DNA from: CAYTSW01 sp964440605
GTDB taxonomy: Bacteria; Planctomycetota; Phycisphaerae; Phycisphaerales; UBA1924
Assembly (NCBI GenBank): GCA_964440605.1
Contig: CAYTSW010000177.1
Coordinates: 1 to 5,305 of the forward strand
Reading direction: 5' to 3'
DNA: 5,305 nt
The position numbers and the translations under genes were made by a program. The notes below the pieces were generated by a model, which saw nothing but the letters and a program-made list of their open reading frames with translations, was not told where the DNA came from and ran no database searches. Shown one piece after another: positions 1 through 5,305 of this stretch (position 1 is the first letter of the stretch; each line of letters starts with the position of its first letter).

Positions 1-680
1 TGAGGCTGGGCCTCTGCTTTGGGCGTTTCGATGGGTTCAGCCGTCACCGCCGCTGACTCTGGCGCGACGACGGCGGCGAGGAAGAAGACGCAGCCGAGGA
101 ACTCGAGGGATTCTTCGACGATCTGCGAGGGGATGGTGGCGAAGACCTCGCGCAGGAGGTCGTCGATGACGAGGCCGCCGGCGAGGCAGAGGACGGCCGC
201 GACGACGAGGCGCGGGCGGGCGCGGCGACAGTCGGGCTTCCCGCGGGCGCGCCAGGCGGGGTAGGCGACGATGAGCGTGCCCAGGACGAGGACGCCGACC
301 CAGAGGGCTTTGACGCCGAGCGGCTCGGCGGGGTCGAGCCACCAGTCGATGCGGTAGTGCACGCCCCAGGGCCCGATGACATCGGGGTTGAGGAGTTCGT
401 GCATGTCGAGCTCGCGCAGAAGGGCGAGGACCGCGAGGACGCCGAGGAGGATGGTGCTCCAGCGTGCGGTGTGGCTGGTCACGCGCCGGGCGACGACAAC
501 GGCGAAGCCCGCGCTGAGCACCCAGCAGGCGACCTGGGCGACTTCGATCGGTCCGCTTTCGCTCACGAGCCATCGCCCCGGCGAGAGCACGAGCGTGGCA
601 ATCAGCAACAGAGCGCCGAAGATCGACGCATACACCAGCGGCTGCTTCCAGAGCAGCGGTCTCCAGTTCGGCTCGGCCAC
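1..680 (-). CDS. Uncharacterised six-helix membrane protein, 3' end beyond the left edge
   Basis: The frame stays open from a GTG at 680-678 to the window edge (226 codons), so the C-terminus is missing. The start is well fixed: a stop codon (TGA, 695-693) lies five codons upstream in frame, and a GAGG (691-688) sits 7 nt before the GTG. Hydrophobic stretches fall near residues 14-32, 47-64, 75-88, 124-143, 157-172 and 189-206. Basic loops (RRVTSHTAR about 65-73, and RARGKPDCRRARPR about 144-157) alternate with acidic ones, so the positive-inside rule gives a cytoplasmic N-terminus and outward loops at 33-46, 89-123 and 173-188. The outward side holds RELD (89-92) and a paired Glu at the start of helix 6 (EESLE, 189-193). 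After helix 6 comes a Pro/Ala/Glu-rich tail. I do not recognise the family and assign no function. The other two frames on this strand read as Arg-rich or Ser-rich low-complexity shadows, whereas this one reads as a sensible membrane protein. Confidence 0.82.
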   Translation of the reverse strand, partial: MAEPNWRPLLWKQPLVYASIFGALLLIATLVLSPGRWLVSESGPIEVAQVACWVLSAGFAVVVARRVTSHTARWSTILLGVLAVLALLRELDMHELLNPDVIGPWGVHYRIDWWLDPAEPLGVKALWVGVLVLGTLIVAYPAWRARGKPDCRRARPRLVVAAVLCLAGGLVIDDLLREVFATIPSQIVEESLEFLGCVFFLAAVVAPESAAVTAEPIETPKAEAQP

Positions 681-687
681 GTACGGT

Positions 688-691
688 CCTC
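688..691 (-). promoter_or_regulatory. Shine-Dalgarno site of the membrane protein gene
   Basis: GAGG on the minus strand lies 7 nt upstream of the GTG at 680-678. Together with the in-frame stop just upstream it decides the start of this gene. Confidence 0.5.
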
Positions 692-723
692 GTCACTCCG
701 GCGAACGGCGGGCAGTCCGACCC

Positions 724-765
724 AAAACGTACACGACCGACGGGGCGGATGCCGCGCCGGTCGTG
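724..765 (-). terminator. Candidate intrinsic terminator of the carbonic anhydrase gene
   Basis: On the minus strand CACGACCG (765-758) pairs perfectly with CGGTCGTG (739-732). Inside lies a second small stem, GCGG/CCGC (755-752 with 748-745), with a 3-nt loop. The arm is followed by TACGTTTT, a short T-run. It begins 29 bases after the carbonic anhydrase stop codon and ends before the next gene's ribosome binding site, the expected place. On the plus strand no T-run follows, so it is read as minus-strand only. The T-run is short and offset by four bases, so efficiency is uncertain. Confidence 0.5.
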
Positions 766-794
766 GAAAAGACTGTCTCGGATGGGTGGGAGGA

Positions 795-1514
795 TCAGTT
801 CATCCAGTTGACGCGTCCGGTCTCGAGGTCGTAGACACCGCCGACGATCATGACGTCGCCGTTATTGACCAGGTCGCGGATGATGGTGGAGCGGGCGGGG
901 ATGTCGCGCATGGTGTGGCGGACGTTGGTCTCGATGATGGCGTTGACGAAGGCCGTATTGTTGGAGTTCTTGGCGCCGGAGACGTTCGAGGCGGCGCGGA
1001 CGGCGGGGGCGAGCTCTTCGAGCATCTCGGTGACGTTGCCGAGGTCGACGCTGTCGGCGGCGGCCTTGACGGCGCCGCAGGCGGTGTGGCCCAGCACGAC
1101 GATGAGCGGCGTGCCGGCGACGGCGCAGGCGAACTCCATCGAGCCGAGCAGGTCGACGTTCTCGAAGTTGCCCGCGACGCGGCCCACGAAGAGGTCGCCG
1201 ACGCCCTGATCGAAGATGATCTCCGGCGGGACGCGGGAGTCGAGGCAGCTCAGGACGACTGCCTTGGGGAACTGGCCGGCGGCGGTGGAGCGGACCTGGG
1301 CGACGTAGTCGAAGTTGGTCCCGCGGTCCTGGACGAAGCGTCGGTTGCCGTTCTTGAGGTCGGTCAGGGCCTGCGCGGGGGTCATCGCGGCCTGGGACTC
1401 GGAGGTCATGACGGTGCTGACGCGCTGGCCGTCGTTCTGGGCGCAGCCCGAGGCCGCGAGCGGGGCGCACGCGGCGGTGACGGCGGCGAGGCCGAGCTTC
1501 CAGATCGTCAACAT
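795..1514 (-). CDS. Beta-class carbonic anhydrase, exported, possibly a lipoprotein
   Basis: This 239-residue protein should interconvert CO2 and bicarbonate using one zinc ion. The beta-class signature is complete: CLDSR (90-94) gives Cys90 and the Asp92/Arg94 dyad, and GHTACGAV (142-149) gives His143 and Cys146. The C-terminus ends in a VGGVYDLETGRV strand typical of the family. The N-terminus is an export signal: one Lys, a hydrophobic run (residues 7-21), then ASGC with Cys24 as a possible lipid-modified residue. The lipobox is imperfect (Ala at -3), so ordinary signal peptidase cleavage is an alternative. Most beta enzymes are cytoplasmic, so the signal implies periplasmic or membrane-surface action. 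The ATG at 1514 is chosen because AGGAG (1526-1522) lies 7 nt upstream and the signal peptide begins there; the frame extends 61 codons further upstream but reads as Arg-rich non-coding sequence. It looks monocistronic, with its own leader region and a candidate terminator. Confidence 0.95.
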   Translation of the reverse strand: MLTIWKLGLAAVTAACAPLAASGCAQNDGQRVSTVMTSESQAAMTPAQALTDLKNGNRRFVQDRGTNFDYVAQVRSTAAGQFPKAVVLSCLDSRVPPEIIFDQGVGDLFVGRVAGNFENVDLLGSMEFACAVAGTPLIVVLGHTACGAVKAAADSVDLGNVTEMLEELAPAVRAASNVSGAKNSNNTAFVNAIIETNVRHTMRDIPARSTIIRDLVNNGDVMIVGGVYDLETGRVNWMN

Positions 1515-1521
1515 GGATGCT

Positions 1522-1526
1522 CTCCT
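1522..1526 (-). promoter_or_regulatory. Shine-Dalgarno site of the carbonic anhydrase gene
   Basis: AGGAG on the minus strand stands 7 nt before the ATG at 1514-1512. It supports the start that includes the signal peptide over longer in-frame readings. Confidence 0.7.
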
Positions 1527-1533
1527 ATACGTG

Positions 1534-1569
1534 TTGATCGGGTACCGATTTGATCGGGTCGGCCCGATC
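1534..1569. repeat. Operator-like repeats in the carbonic anhydrase leader
   Basis: On the plus strand TTGATCGGGT occurs twice, at 1534-1543 and 1550-1559, offset by 16 bases. The second copy forms an inverted repeat with CCCGATC (1552-1558 with 1563-1569, 4-nt spacer). The first forms ATCGG-GTA-CCGAT (1537-1549). The cluster lies 20-55 bases upstream of the carbonic anhydrase ATG. It could be a repressor or activator site, or a leader hairpin. No regulator gene is in view, and I see no convincing -35/-10 pair next to it. Confidence 0.45.
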
Positions 1570-1695
1570 GTAACCGCTCTCAGACGCTCGCAGAGCCGCC
1601 TAGAGGGCGTGTTGCGGTCGATCCCGGTGAAATCAGTGGTTAGCCCTTGCTTCCGACGGCGTGTAGGTCGAGCCGCGCGACGGCGTTGACCGGCC

Positions 1696-1738
1696 AAAAC
1701 GAAAACACGCGTCCGGCGCTTGAGCGCGGACGCGTGTT
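1696..1738 (-). terminator. Intrinsic terminator after tRNA-Ala
   Basis: On the minus strand an 11-bp perfect stem (1738-1728 with 1714-1704) continues, across a single bulged base at 1715, into a 4-bp GCGC/GCGC stem capped by a TCAA tetraloop (1723-1720). The descending arm runs into TTTTCGTTTT (1705-1696). The hairpin starts 14 bases past the tRNA 3' end. On the plus strand it is followed by a G-run, so it should act only on minus-strand transcripts. It separates the tRNA unit from the carbonic anhydrase gene. Confidence 0.8.
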
Positions 1739-1752
1739 GGGTGGGGGGGGAG

Positions 1753-1825
<73 letters not shown>

Positions 1826-1975
1826 TTGTCTGGACACATACATTCGGATTGTCGAGCCGGCGCGGTGGCGTATGAAGAGTCGGTAAGCCGCCGCGGGACT
1901 TTCAGGGTAGCCGGTGGCGACGGGGCGTCAAGCGGGGGCTGGGCCGAGTGGGCTGCCGCGGGGCTCGGGCTTCGC
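1826..1975. other. Divergent intergenic region between tRNA-Ala and upp
   Basis: About 150 bases separate two genes transcribed away from each other, so promoters for both should lie here. The left third is comparatively AT-rich (around 1826-1850) and probably holds the tRNA promoter, but I cannot settle on a hexamer pair. The right part is very G-rich. No coding frame here looks real: the upp frame extends upstream to a GTG at 1914, but that extension (MATGRQAGAGPSGLPRGSG) does not resemble the family's N-terminus. Confidence 0.4.
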
Positions 1976-1981
1976 TATGCT
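1976..1981 (+). promoter_or_regulatory. Possible -10 element of upp
   Basis: TATGCT matches the -10 consensus at four of six positions and ends 7 bases before the ATG at 1989. Transcription would then begin at or next to the A of the start codon, giving a leaderless mRNA. No clear Shine-Dalgarno sequence precedes the ATG, which agrees. The best -35 candidate at 17-base spacing (CTGCCG) is weak. Alternatively the ATG inside this element (1977-1979) is itself an in-frame start four codons earlier. Confidence 0.35.
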
Positions 1982-1988
1982 CGGCGCG

Positions 1989-2636
1989 ATGGCGAGCGCC
2001 CACCCCGAGCATCCCAACCTCTACCTCATCGACCACCCGCTGATTTGTCACAAGCTATCCATCCTGCGGGATCGGGGCACCGGGTTCCGAGCGTTTCGGG
2101 CGATGATGGCCCAGATCGCGGGGCTGATGGTGTATGAGGTGACGCGGTCGTTCCCGGTGGTGGAGCGGGAGATTCAGACGCCGCTGGAGTCGCTCAACGT
2201 GCAGACCATCGAGGCCAAGATCACGGTGGTGCCGGTGCTGCGTGCGGGTCTGGGGATGGCCGACGGGGTGCTGGAGATCATGCCCGAGGCTCGGGTGGGG
2301 CATTTGGGGTTGATCCGTGACAAGAACACGTTGCTGCCGGCGCGGTACCTTTCCAAACTGCCGGAGGACCTGGCGGCGGGGCCGGTGGTGCTGATCGACC
2401 CGATGCTCGCGACGGGGGGGTCGGCGGCGGCGGCGGCGGGCATGCTCCGGGCGGCGGGCGCACGCGACCTGCGGATGATCTGCCTCGTGGCCTCACCCGA
2501 GGGTGTGGTGAAGATGCGCGAGGAGCACCCGGACGTGGCGGTGTACAGCGCGGCGCTGGACCGCTGCCTGGACGACGAAGGGTTTATCCGTCCGGGCCTG
2601 GGGGACGCGGGGGATCGGCTGTTCGGGACGACGTGA
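1989..2636 (+). CDS. upp: Uracil phosphoribosyltransferase
   Basis: The enzyme joins uracil to PRPP to give UMP and pyrophosphate, the pyrimidine salvage step in the cytoplasm. The 215-residue product is close to the usual ~208. It aligns along its length with the family: HPLICHKLS (16-24) near the N-terminus, ITVVPVLRAGLGMADGVLE (78-96), the PRPP-binding loop IDPMLATGGS (136-145), VASPEGV (167-173), and the uracil-binding C-terminus FIRPGLGDAGDRLFGT (199-214). All key motifs are intact, so it should be active. The ATG at 1989 gives MASAHPEHPNLYLIDHPL, the expected length; an in-frame ATG at 1977 would add four residues, and neither has a clear Shine-Dalgarno sequence. No partner gene such as a uracil permease (uraA) adjoins it. 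Third codon positions are dominated by G, in line with the G-rich plus strand. Confidence 0.97.
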   Translation: MASAHPEHPNLYLIDHPLICHKLSILRDRGTGFRAFRAMMAQIAGLMVYEVTRSFPVVEREIQTPLESLNVQTIEAKITVVPVLRAGLGMADGVLEIMPEARVGHLGLIRDKNTLLPARYLSKLPEDLAAGPVVLIDPMLATGGSAAAAAGMLRAAGARDLRMICLVASPEGVVKMREEHPDVAVYSAALDRCLDDEGFIRPGLGDAGDRLFGTT

Positions 2637-2691
2637 GCAAGCTGTCGGTATCGCCGGCGACTGGCGCGATGAGGAACCCTGTGGGATGATC

Positions 2692-2774
2692 ACCCGTTCG
2701 GAGCTCGCGGCACGGGTTGCAAGCGACCCGTGGCACGGAACACCGGCGTGTGTGCCACGGCTTGCTTGCAAGCG
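2692..2774 (+). other. Structured spacer with competing hairpins before the methyltransferase gene
   Basis: This lies in the 191-base gap between upp and the methyltransferase gene. The main hairpin (2719-2765) pairs GCAAGC/GCTTGC (2719-2724 with 2760-2765), CGTGGCAC/GTGCCACG (2729-2736 with 2752-2759) and ACAC/GTGT (2740-2743 with 2748-2751) around a CGGC loop: 18 pairs, with bulges of 4 and 3 bases on the 5' side. A second perfect stem, CACGGGT/ACCCGTG (2711-2717 with 2726-2732), shares bases 2729-2732 with the first, so they exclude each other. A third, ACCCG/CGGGT (2692-2696 with 2713-2717), excludes the second. TTGCAAGCG is repeated at 2717-2725 and 2766-2774. No T-run follows on either strand, so it is not an ordinary terminator. 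It could be an mRNA leader switch, a small RNA, a protein-binding site or a dispersed palindromic repeat. Confidence 0.45.
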
Positions 2775-2815
2775 GTGCTCTCCGACATCCGTCCTCGCCT
2801 CTCGGCTGAGAAAGC

Positions 2816-2820
2816 AAAGG
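2816..2820 (+). promoter_or_regulatory. Shine-Dalgarno site of the methyltransferase gene
   Basis: AAAGG lies 7 nt before the ATG at 2828 and supports that start. Confidence 0.45.
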
Positions 2821-2827
2821 CCAACGC

Positions 2828-3790
2828 ATGGGAAACACGGCACAGGTCAACGGGCGTTCTACGTCGAAGCGTTCGATCCGCCCGACGTACGCGATCGACG
2901 ATCCGCGGACGGAGGTGTACGTCGGCGATTGCCGGGAGGTGTTGCCGAAGCTCGAGGCGGTGCGCAAGGCGCAGGTGGATCTTGTCTTTGCCGACCCGCC
3001 CTTCAACTGGGCGCGGGCGTACGACGAGTGGCACGACAAGATGCCGACCGGGGAGTACTTGGAGTTCACGTACGCATGGCTGGACCTGTGCGTCGGTGCG
3101 CTGCGGGAGCACGGGGCGATCTGGGTGAACATCCCGGACGACTGGGCGGCGGAGATTGTCGTGCACCTCAAGCGGCACGGCCTGCACATGGCCAACTGGT
3201 GCATCTGGCACTACCGCTTCGGGCAGAACCAGCTCGGGCGCTTCATCAACTCCAAGGTGCACGCGTTGTACTTCGTCAAGGATCCGCAGCACCCGGACAA
3301 GCGGTGGAACACCGAAGACATCCTCGAAGCGAGCGATCGGGCGACGACGTACTTCGACCCGCGCACGCACGCGAAAAAGGTGGGCTCGCAGGGCAAGCGC
3401 GTGCCGATGGACGTGTGGTACGGGCGGCACTGGGGGCGCATCCAGGGCAACAACAAAGAGCGCCGGCGGAACCACGACAACCAGATCCCCGAGGTGTATC
3501 TCGAGCGCGTGATCCGCGCGTGTTCACACGAGGGTGACCTGGTGCTCGACCCCTTCCTGGGTTCGGGCACGACGGGGCTCATCGCGCGTGAGCTCAACCG
3601 ACGGTCGATCGGCGTGGAGTACTCGAAGGCGAACGCCAAGAGCGCGTTCGAGCGGACCGAGGCGGGGCCGGTGCGGGTGCGCAAGGACGAGCCGACGCAG
3701 CACGCCAGCGCCATCTTCGCGCCGCGTCGGGTGAGCGAGACCTTCCGGGACAACTTCGGAAAGGCCCCGAGCGCAGACGCCGAGGCGTAG
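2828..3790 (+). CDS. Site-specific DNA methyltransferase (N6-adenine or N4-cytosine, beta class)
   Basis: The 320-residue protein should transfer a methyl group from S-adenosylmethionine to an exocyclic amino group of DNA. The catalytic motif IV, VFADPPFNW (53-61), comes first, and the SAM-binding motif I, LDPFLGSGTTG (240-250), comes near the C-terminus. That order defines the beta class. The region between (about 115-220) should hold the target recognition part and includes a basic stretch GNNKERRRNHDNQ (207-219). DPPF fits adenine methylation better than the SPPY usual in cytosine-N4 enzymes, but does not decide it. Length is normal and no motif is broken. The residues after about 275 are polar and look disordered. 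No endonuclease or specificity subunit is in the window, so it looks solitary; a partner outside cannot be excluded. The start has AAAGG 7 nt upstream. The gene is separated from upp by a structured 191-base spacer and may have its own promoter. The recognition sequence cannot be read from the protein. Confidence 0.92.
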   Translation: MGNTAQVNGRSTSKRSIRPTYAIDDPRTEVYVGDCREVLPKLEAVRKAQVDLVFADPPFNWARAYDEWHDKMPTGEYLEFTYAWLDLCVGALREHGAIWVNIPDDWAAEIVVHLKRHGLHMANWCIWHYRFGQNQLGRFINSKVHALYFVKDPQHPDKRWNTEDILEASDRATTYFDPRTHAKKVGSQGKRVPMDVWYGRHWGRIQGNNKERRRNHDNQIPEVYLERVIRACSHEGDLVLDPFLGSGTTGLIARELNRRSIGVEYSKANAKSAFERTEAGPVRVRKDEPTQHASAIFAPRRVSETFRDNFGKAPSADAEA

Positions 3791-3802
3791 CGCAACGGGC
3801 GA

Positions 3803-5305
3803 TCAGTTCAGCGCGGCGACGCGCCGGGCCATCTCTTCCACGCCTTCGTTGCCGGGCAGGACGATGCGCCACTGTGGGGCGTCGGCGGTGCCGGGCTCGA
3901 CGTGGAGGATGAAGGTGTCCTCGCGGTCGGACTCGTCCAGCCAGCGGGCGAGCGTGGTCGCGGCTTCGGGATTGGTGAAGAGCGAGACGCCGGCGACCGA
4001 GCGGGCATGGGCGACGGCTTCGACCTCGTCGTCCTCGCCCCCGAGGCCGAGCACGTCGATGCCGGCTTCGCGGAAGTAGTCGATGAGCAGACCGAGGGCC
4101 GAGTCGAGGTCGTCGGCGTCGTCGGGTTCATCGGTGAGCACGAGCGCGGCGTCGGGGAAGGCCTCGAAGAAGGCCTCGGCGTCGATGTCCTGACGCATGA
4201 AGTTTATGGGCGTGGAGGGCGTCTCTCGCAGGGCGTTCGAGGTCGACTCGAAGGCGACGCGGGCTCGCATGTCGTCGAGCGGGTCGTCCTCGTCCCACTC
4301 GCCGTCGAGATAGAGCTGGATCGCGAGCGAGCCGGCGGAGTCGGCGTCGATGAGGCGCAGGGCGTAGGAGCGTGAGCCGGGGAAGGGGCTCGCCGGCGCA
4401 GAAGCGGGCGCGGGGCTTGCCGATTCGGCGCCCGGGATGGAGACGGCGGGCTGAGCGGGCGGCATCGGCGCAGTGACCGTGGCGACGCGCCGCGAGTCCG
4501 CGGAGAACAGCGCGAAGGCGCCCGCGCCGAGCAGGCCGATGAAGATGACGACGGCGCCGATGATGCCGGCGTTGGGGCCGGGGCGGTGATGCTTCGCGTG
4601 GTGCTGGCGCACGCCCCGGGCGTGAGCGATGGCGCGTTGGCGAGCGGCGGCGGCACGCTTGCGGGCGCGCTCGAGCTGCTCCTTGGCGCTCGCACGCGGG
4701 CCGACGGGCGGGCGGTACGTCGAGACCGGCGCTGCGATCGGCTGCTCGGCGGCGCCGGTGTCCACCGCGCCGCCCTTCCACCAGTCGCGGACGTCGATGC
4801 GGCGTTTGCGCCCCTGACGCGGCGAGGCTTCGTCACGCGGGCTCGCGGGGGGAACAGGGCTGTACGCCGCTGCGGCGACGGCAGCGCCCGCGGCCGCGGG
4901 CGCGAAGACGTCCTCGTCGCCTGCGTCATCGTCGTCGGCGGGCGAGAAGCCGTTGCGCGAAGGCAGGTCGGCGGGTTTGACCGACCAGGGGTCCCTGGCG
5001 TTCATCACGGTGCGCAGGTCGGCGAGCATCTCCTCGGCGGAGGCGTAGCGGTGGTGAATCTCGGCCATGGAGCGGCGGACGATCCACGACAGGGCTTCGG
5101 GGCAGCGCTTGGAGAGGCTCGAGAGCGAGCCGTGAGCGGGGAAGGAGTTTTCGAGGACGGAGTAGAGGACGGCGCCGGTCCCGAAGAGGTCGAACTTCAC
5201 GCCGTCGACCTCGTGGACCTTGGCGCCGCGGTTGGCGAGGCGGACCATCTCGGGGTCGCGGAAGTATTCCGTGCCGTGGGTGGTGAGGGTCATCGCGCTG
5301 CGCAG
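3803..5305 (-). CDS. Membrane-anchored Ser/Thr protein kinase, 5' end beyond the right edge
   Basis: The frame is open to the right edge, giving 500 residues of C-terminal sequence; the kinase N-lobe and catalytic loop are outside. Residues 1-105 are the rest of a kinase domain: an activation segment GTEYFRDPE (11-19) in place of the usual GTPxYxAPE, subdomain IX as DLFGTG (39-44), and the closing RYASAEEML (86-94) of subdomain XI. Next come an acidic and Ala/Pro-rich linker (about 120-165), a strongly basic, probably helical segment rich in Arg/Ala/Lys (208-231), a His-rich patch (234-240), and one transmembrane helix (247-267). About 230 residues follow outside the membrane: a Pro/Ala/Ser stalk (about 275-308), then an acidic domain I do not recognise. 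The layout, kinase inside and sensor-like domain outside, is common in bacterial receptor kinases. What it senses and phosphorylates cannot be told. An ATG at 5293 lies inside the kinase domain and is not taken as the start. Confidence 0.88.
   Translation of the reverse strand: MRSAMTLTTHGTEYFRDPEMVRLANRGAKVHEVDGVKFDLFGTGAVLYSVLENSFPAHGSLSSLSKRCPEALSWIVRRSMAEIHHRYASAEEMLADLRTVMNARDPWSVKPADLPSRNGFSPADDDDAGDEDVFAPAAAGAAVAAAAYSPVPPASPRDEASPRQGRKRRIDVRDWWKGGAVDTGAAEQPIAAPVSTYRPPVGPRASAKEQLERARKRAAAARQRAIAHARGVRQHHAKHHRPGPNAGIIGAVVIFIGLLGAGAFALFSADSRRVATVTAPMPPAQPAVSIPGAESASPAPASAPASPFPGSRSYALRLIDADSAGSLAIQLYLDGEWDEDDPLDDMRARVAFESTSNALRETPSTPINFMRQDIDAEAFFEAFPDAALVLTDEPDDADDLDSALGLLIDYFREAGIDVLGLGGEDDEVEAVAHARSVAGVSLFTNPEAATTLARWLDESDREDTFILHVEPGTADAPQWRIVLPGNEGVEEMARRVAALN

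Noticed and set aside
37..696. Arg-rich 219-codon open frame on the minus strand
   Set aside because: It overlaps the membrane protein gene in another frame and is a low-complexity Arg/Pro/His product typical of a GC-rich shadow.
357..1553. 398-codon open frame on the plus strand
   Set aside because: It spans the membrane protein and carbonic anhydrase genes antisense, is Gly/Asp/Val-rich without motifs, and crosses their terminator.
1515..1600. Sigma70-like promoter for the carbonic anhydrase gene (GTATAG near 1526-1531 as -10)
   Set aside because: It overlaps the Shine-Dalgarno site and no -35 at suitable spacing is seen; the start of transcription cannot be placed.
2637..2675. Possible upp terminator (ATCGCC...GGCGCGAT)
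   Set aside because: The arms pair only four or five bases without a clear register and no T-run follows.
2686..3537. 283-codon plus-strand frame beginning just after upp, first considered as a leader peptide or gene
   Set aside because: Most of it overlaps the methyltransferase gene in another frame; the product is Arg/Gly/Ala-rich without domains, and the beginning lies over the hairpin region.
4128..4929. Two long Arg/Ser-rich minus-strand frames over the kinase gene
   Set aside because: They are shadows of the kinase frame, which carries recognisable kinase motifs and a transmembrane helix.

Overview
The window is high-GC bacterial DNA carrying five protein genes, one tRNA gene and two likely intrinsic terminators. 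The style suggests a planctomycete, possibly of the Phycisphaerae: very GC-rich codons, a membrane-anchored Ser/Thr kinase with a large Ala/Pro-rich linker, isolated short transcription units, and Shine-Dalgarno sequences at some genes but not others. This placement is inference from style; no phylogenetic marker was searched.

Layout from left to right. Positions 1-680 (minus) encode a multi-pass membrane protein that runs off the left edge and starts at a GTG. Positions 795-1514 (minus) encode a beta-class carbonic anhydrase with an export signal and possible lipobox, followed by a candidate terminator (724-765). Positions 1515-1695 form its leader/promoter region, with operator-like direct and inverted repeats at 1534-1569. 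Positions 1753-1825 (minus) encode tRNA-Ala(GGC), followed by a strong terminator hairpin (1696-1738). Positions 1989-2636 (plus) encode uracil phosphoribosyltransferase (upp), with a possible -10 element placed so that the mRNA may be leaderless. Positions 2637-2827 are non-coding and hold a long, partly competing set of hairpins. Positions 2828-3790 (plus) encode a beta-class DNA methyltransferase with no restriction partner in view. Positions 3803-5305 (minus) encode the C-terminal part of a Ser/Thr protein kinase with one transmembrane helix and an unrecognised extracytoplasmic domain; its N-lobe lies beyond the right edge. The methyltransferase and kinase genes converge with only 12 bases between stop codons.

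The genes do not form one pathway. Upp is pyrimidine salvage, the carbonic anhydrase CO2/bicarbonate chemistry outside the cytoplasm, the methyltransferase DNA modification, and the kinase probably signalling. No mobile element, CRISPR array or phage gene is seen. The least explained parts are the structured 2692-2774 spacer before the methyltransferase, the repeats before the carbonic anhydrase gene, the kinase's outer domain, and the membrane protein at the left edge.
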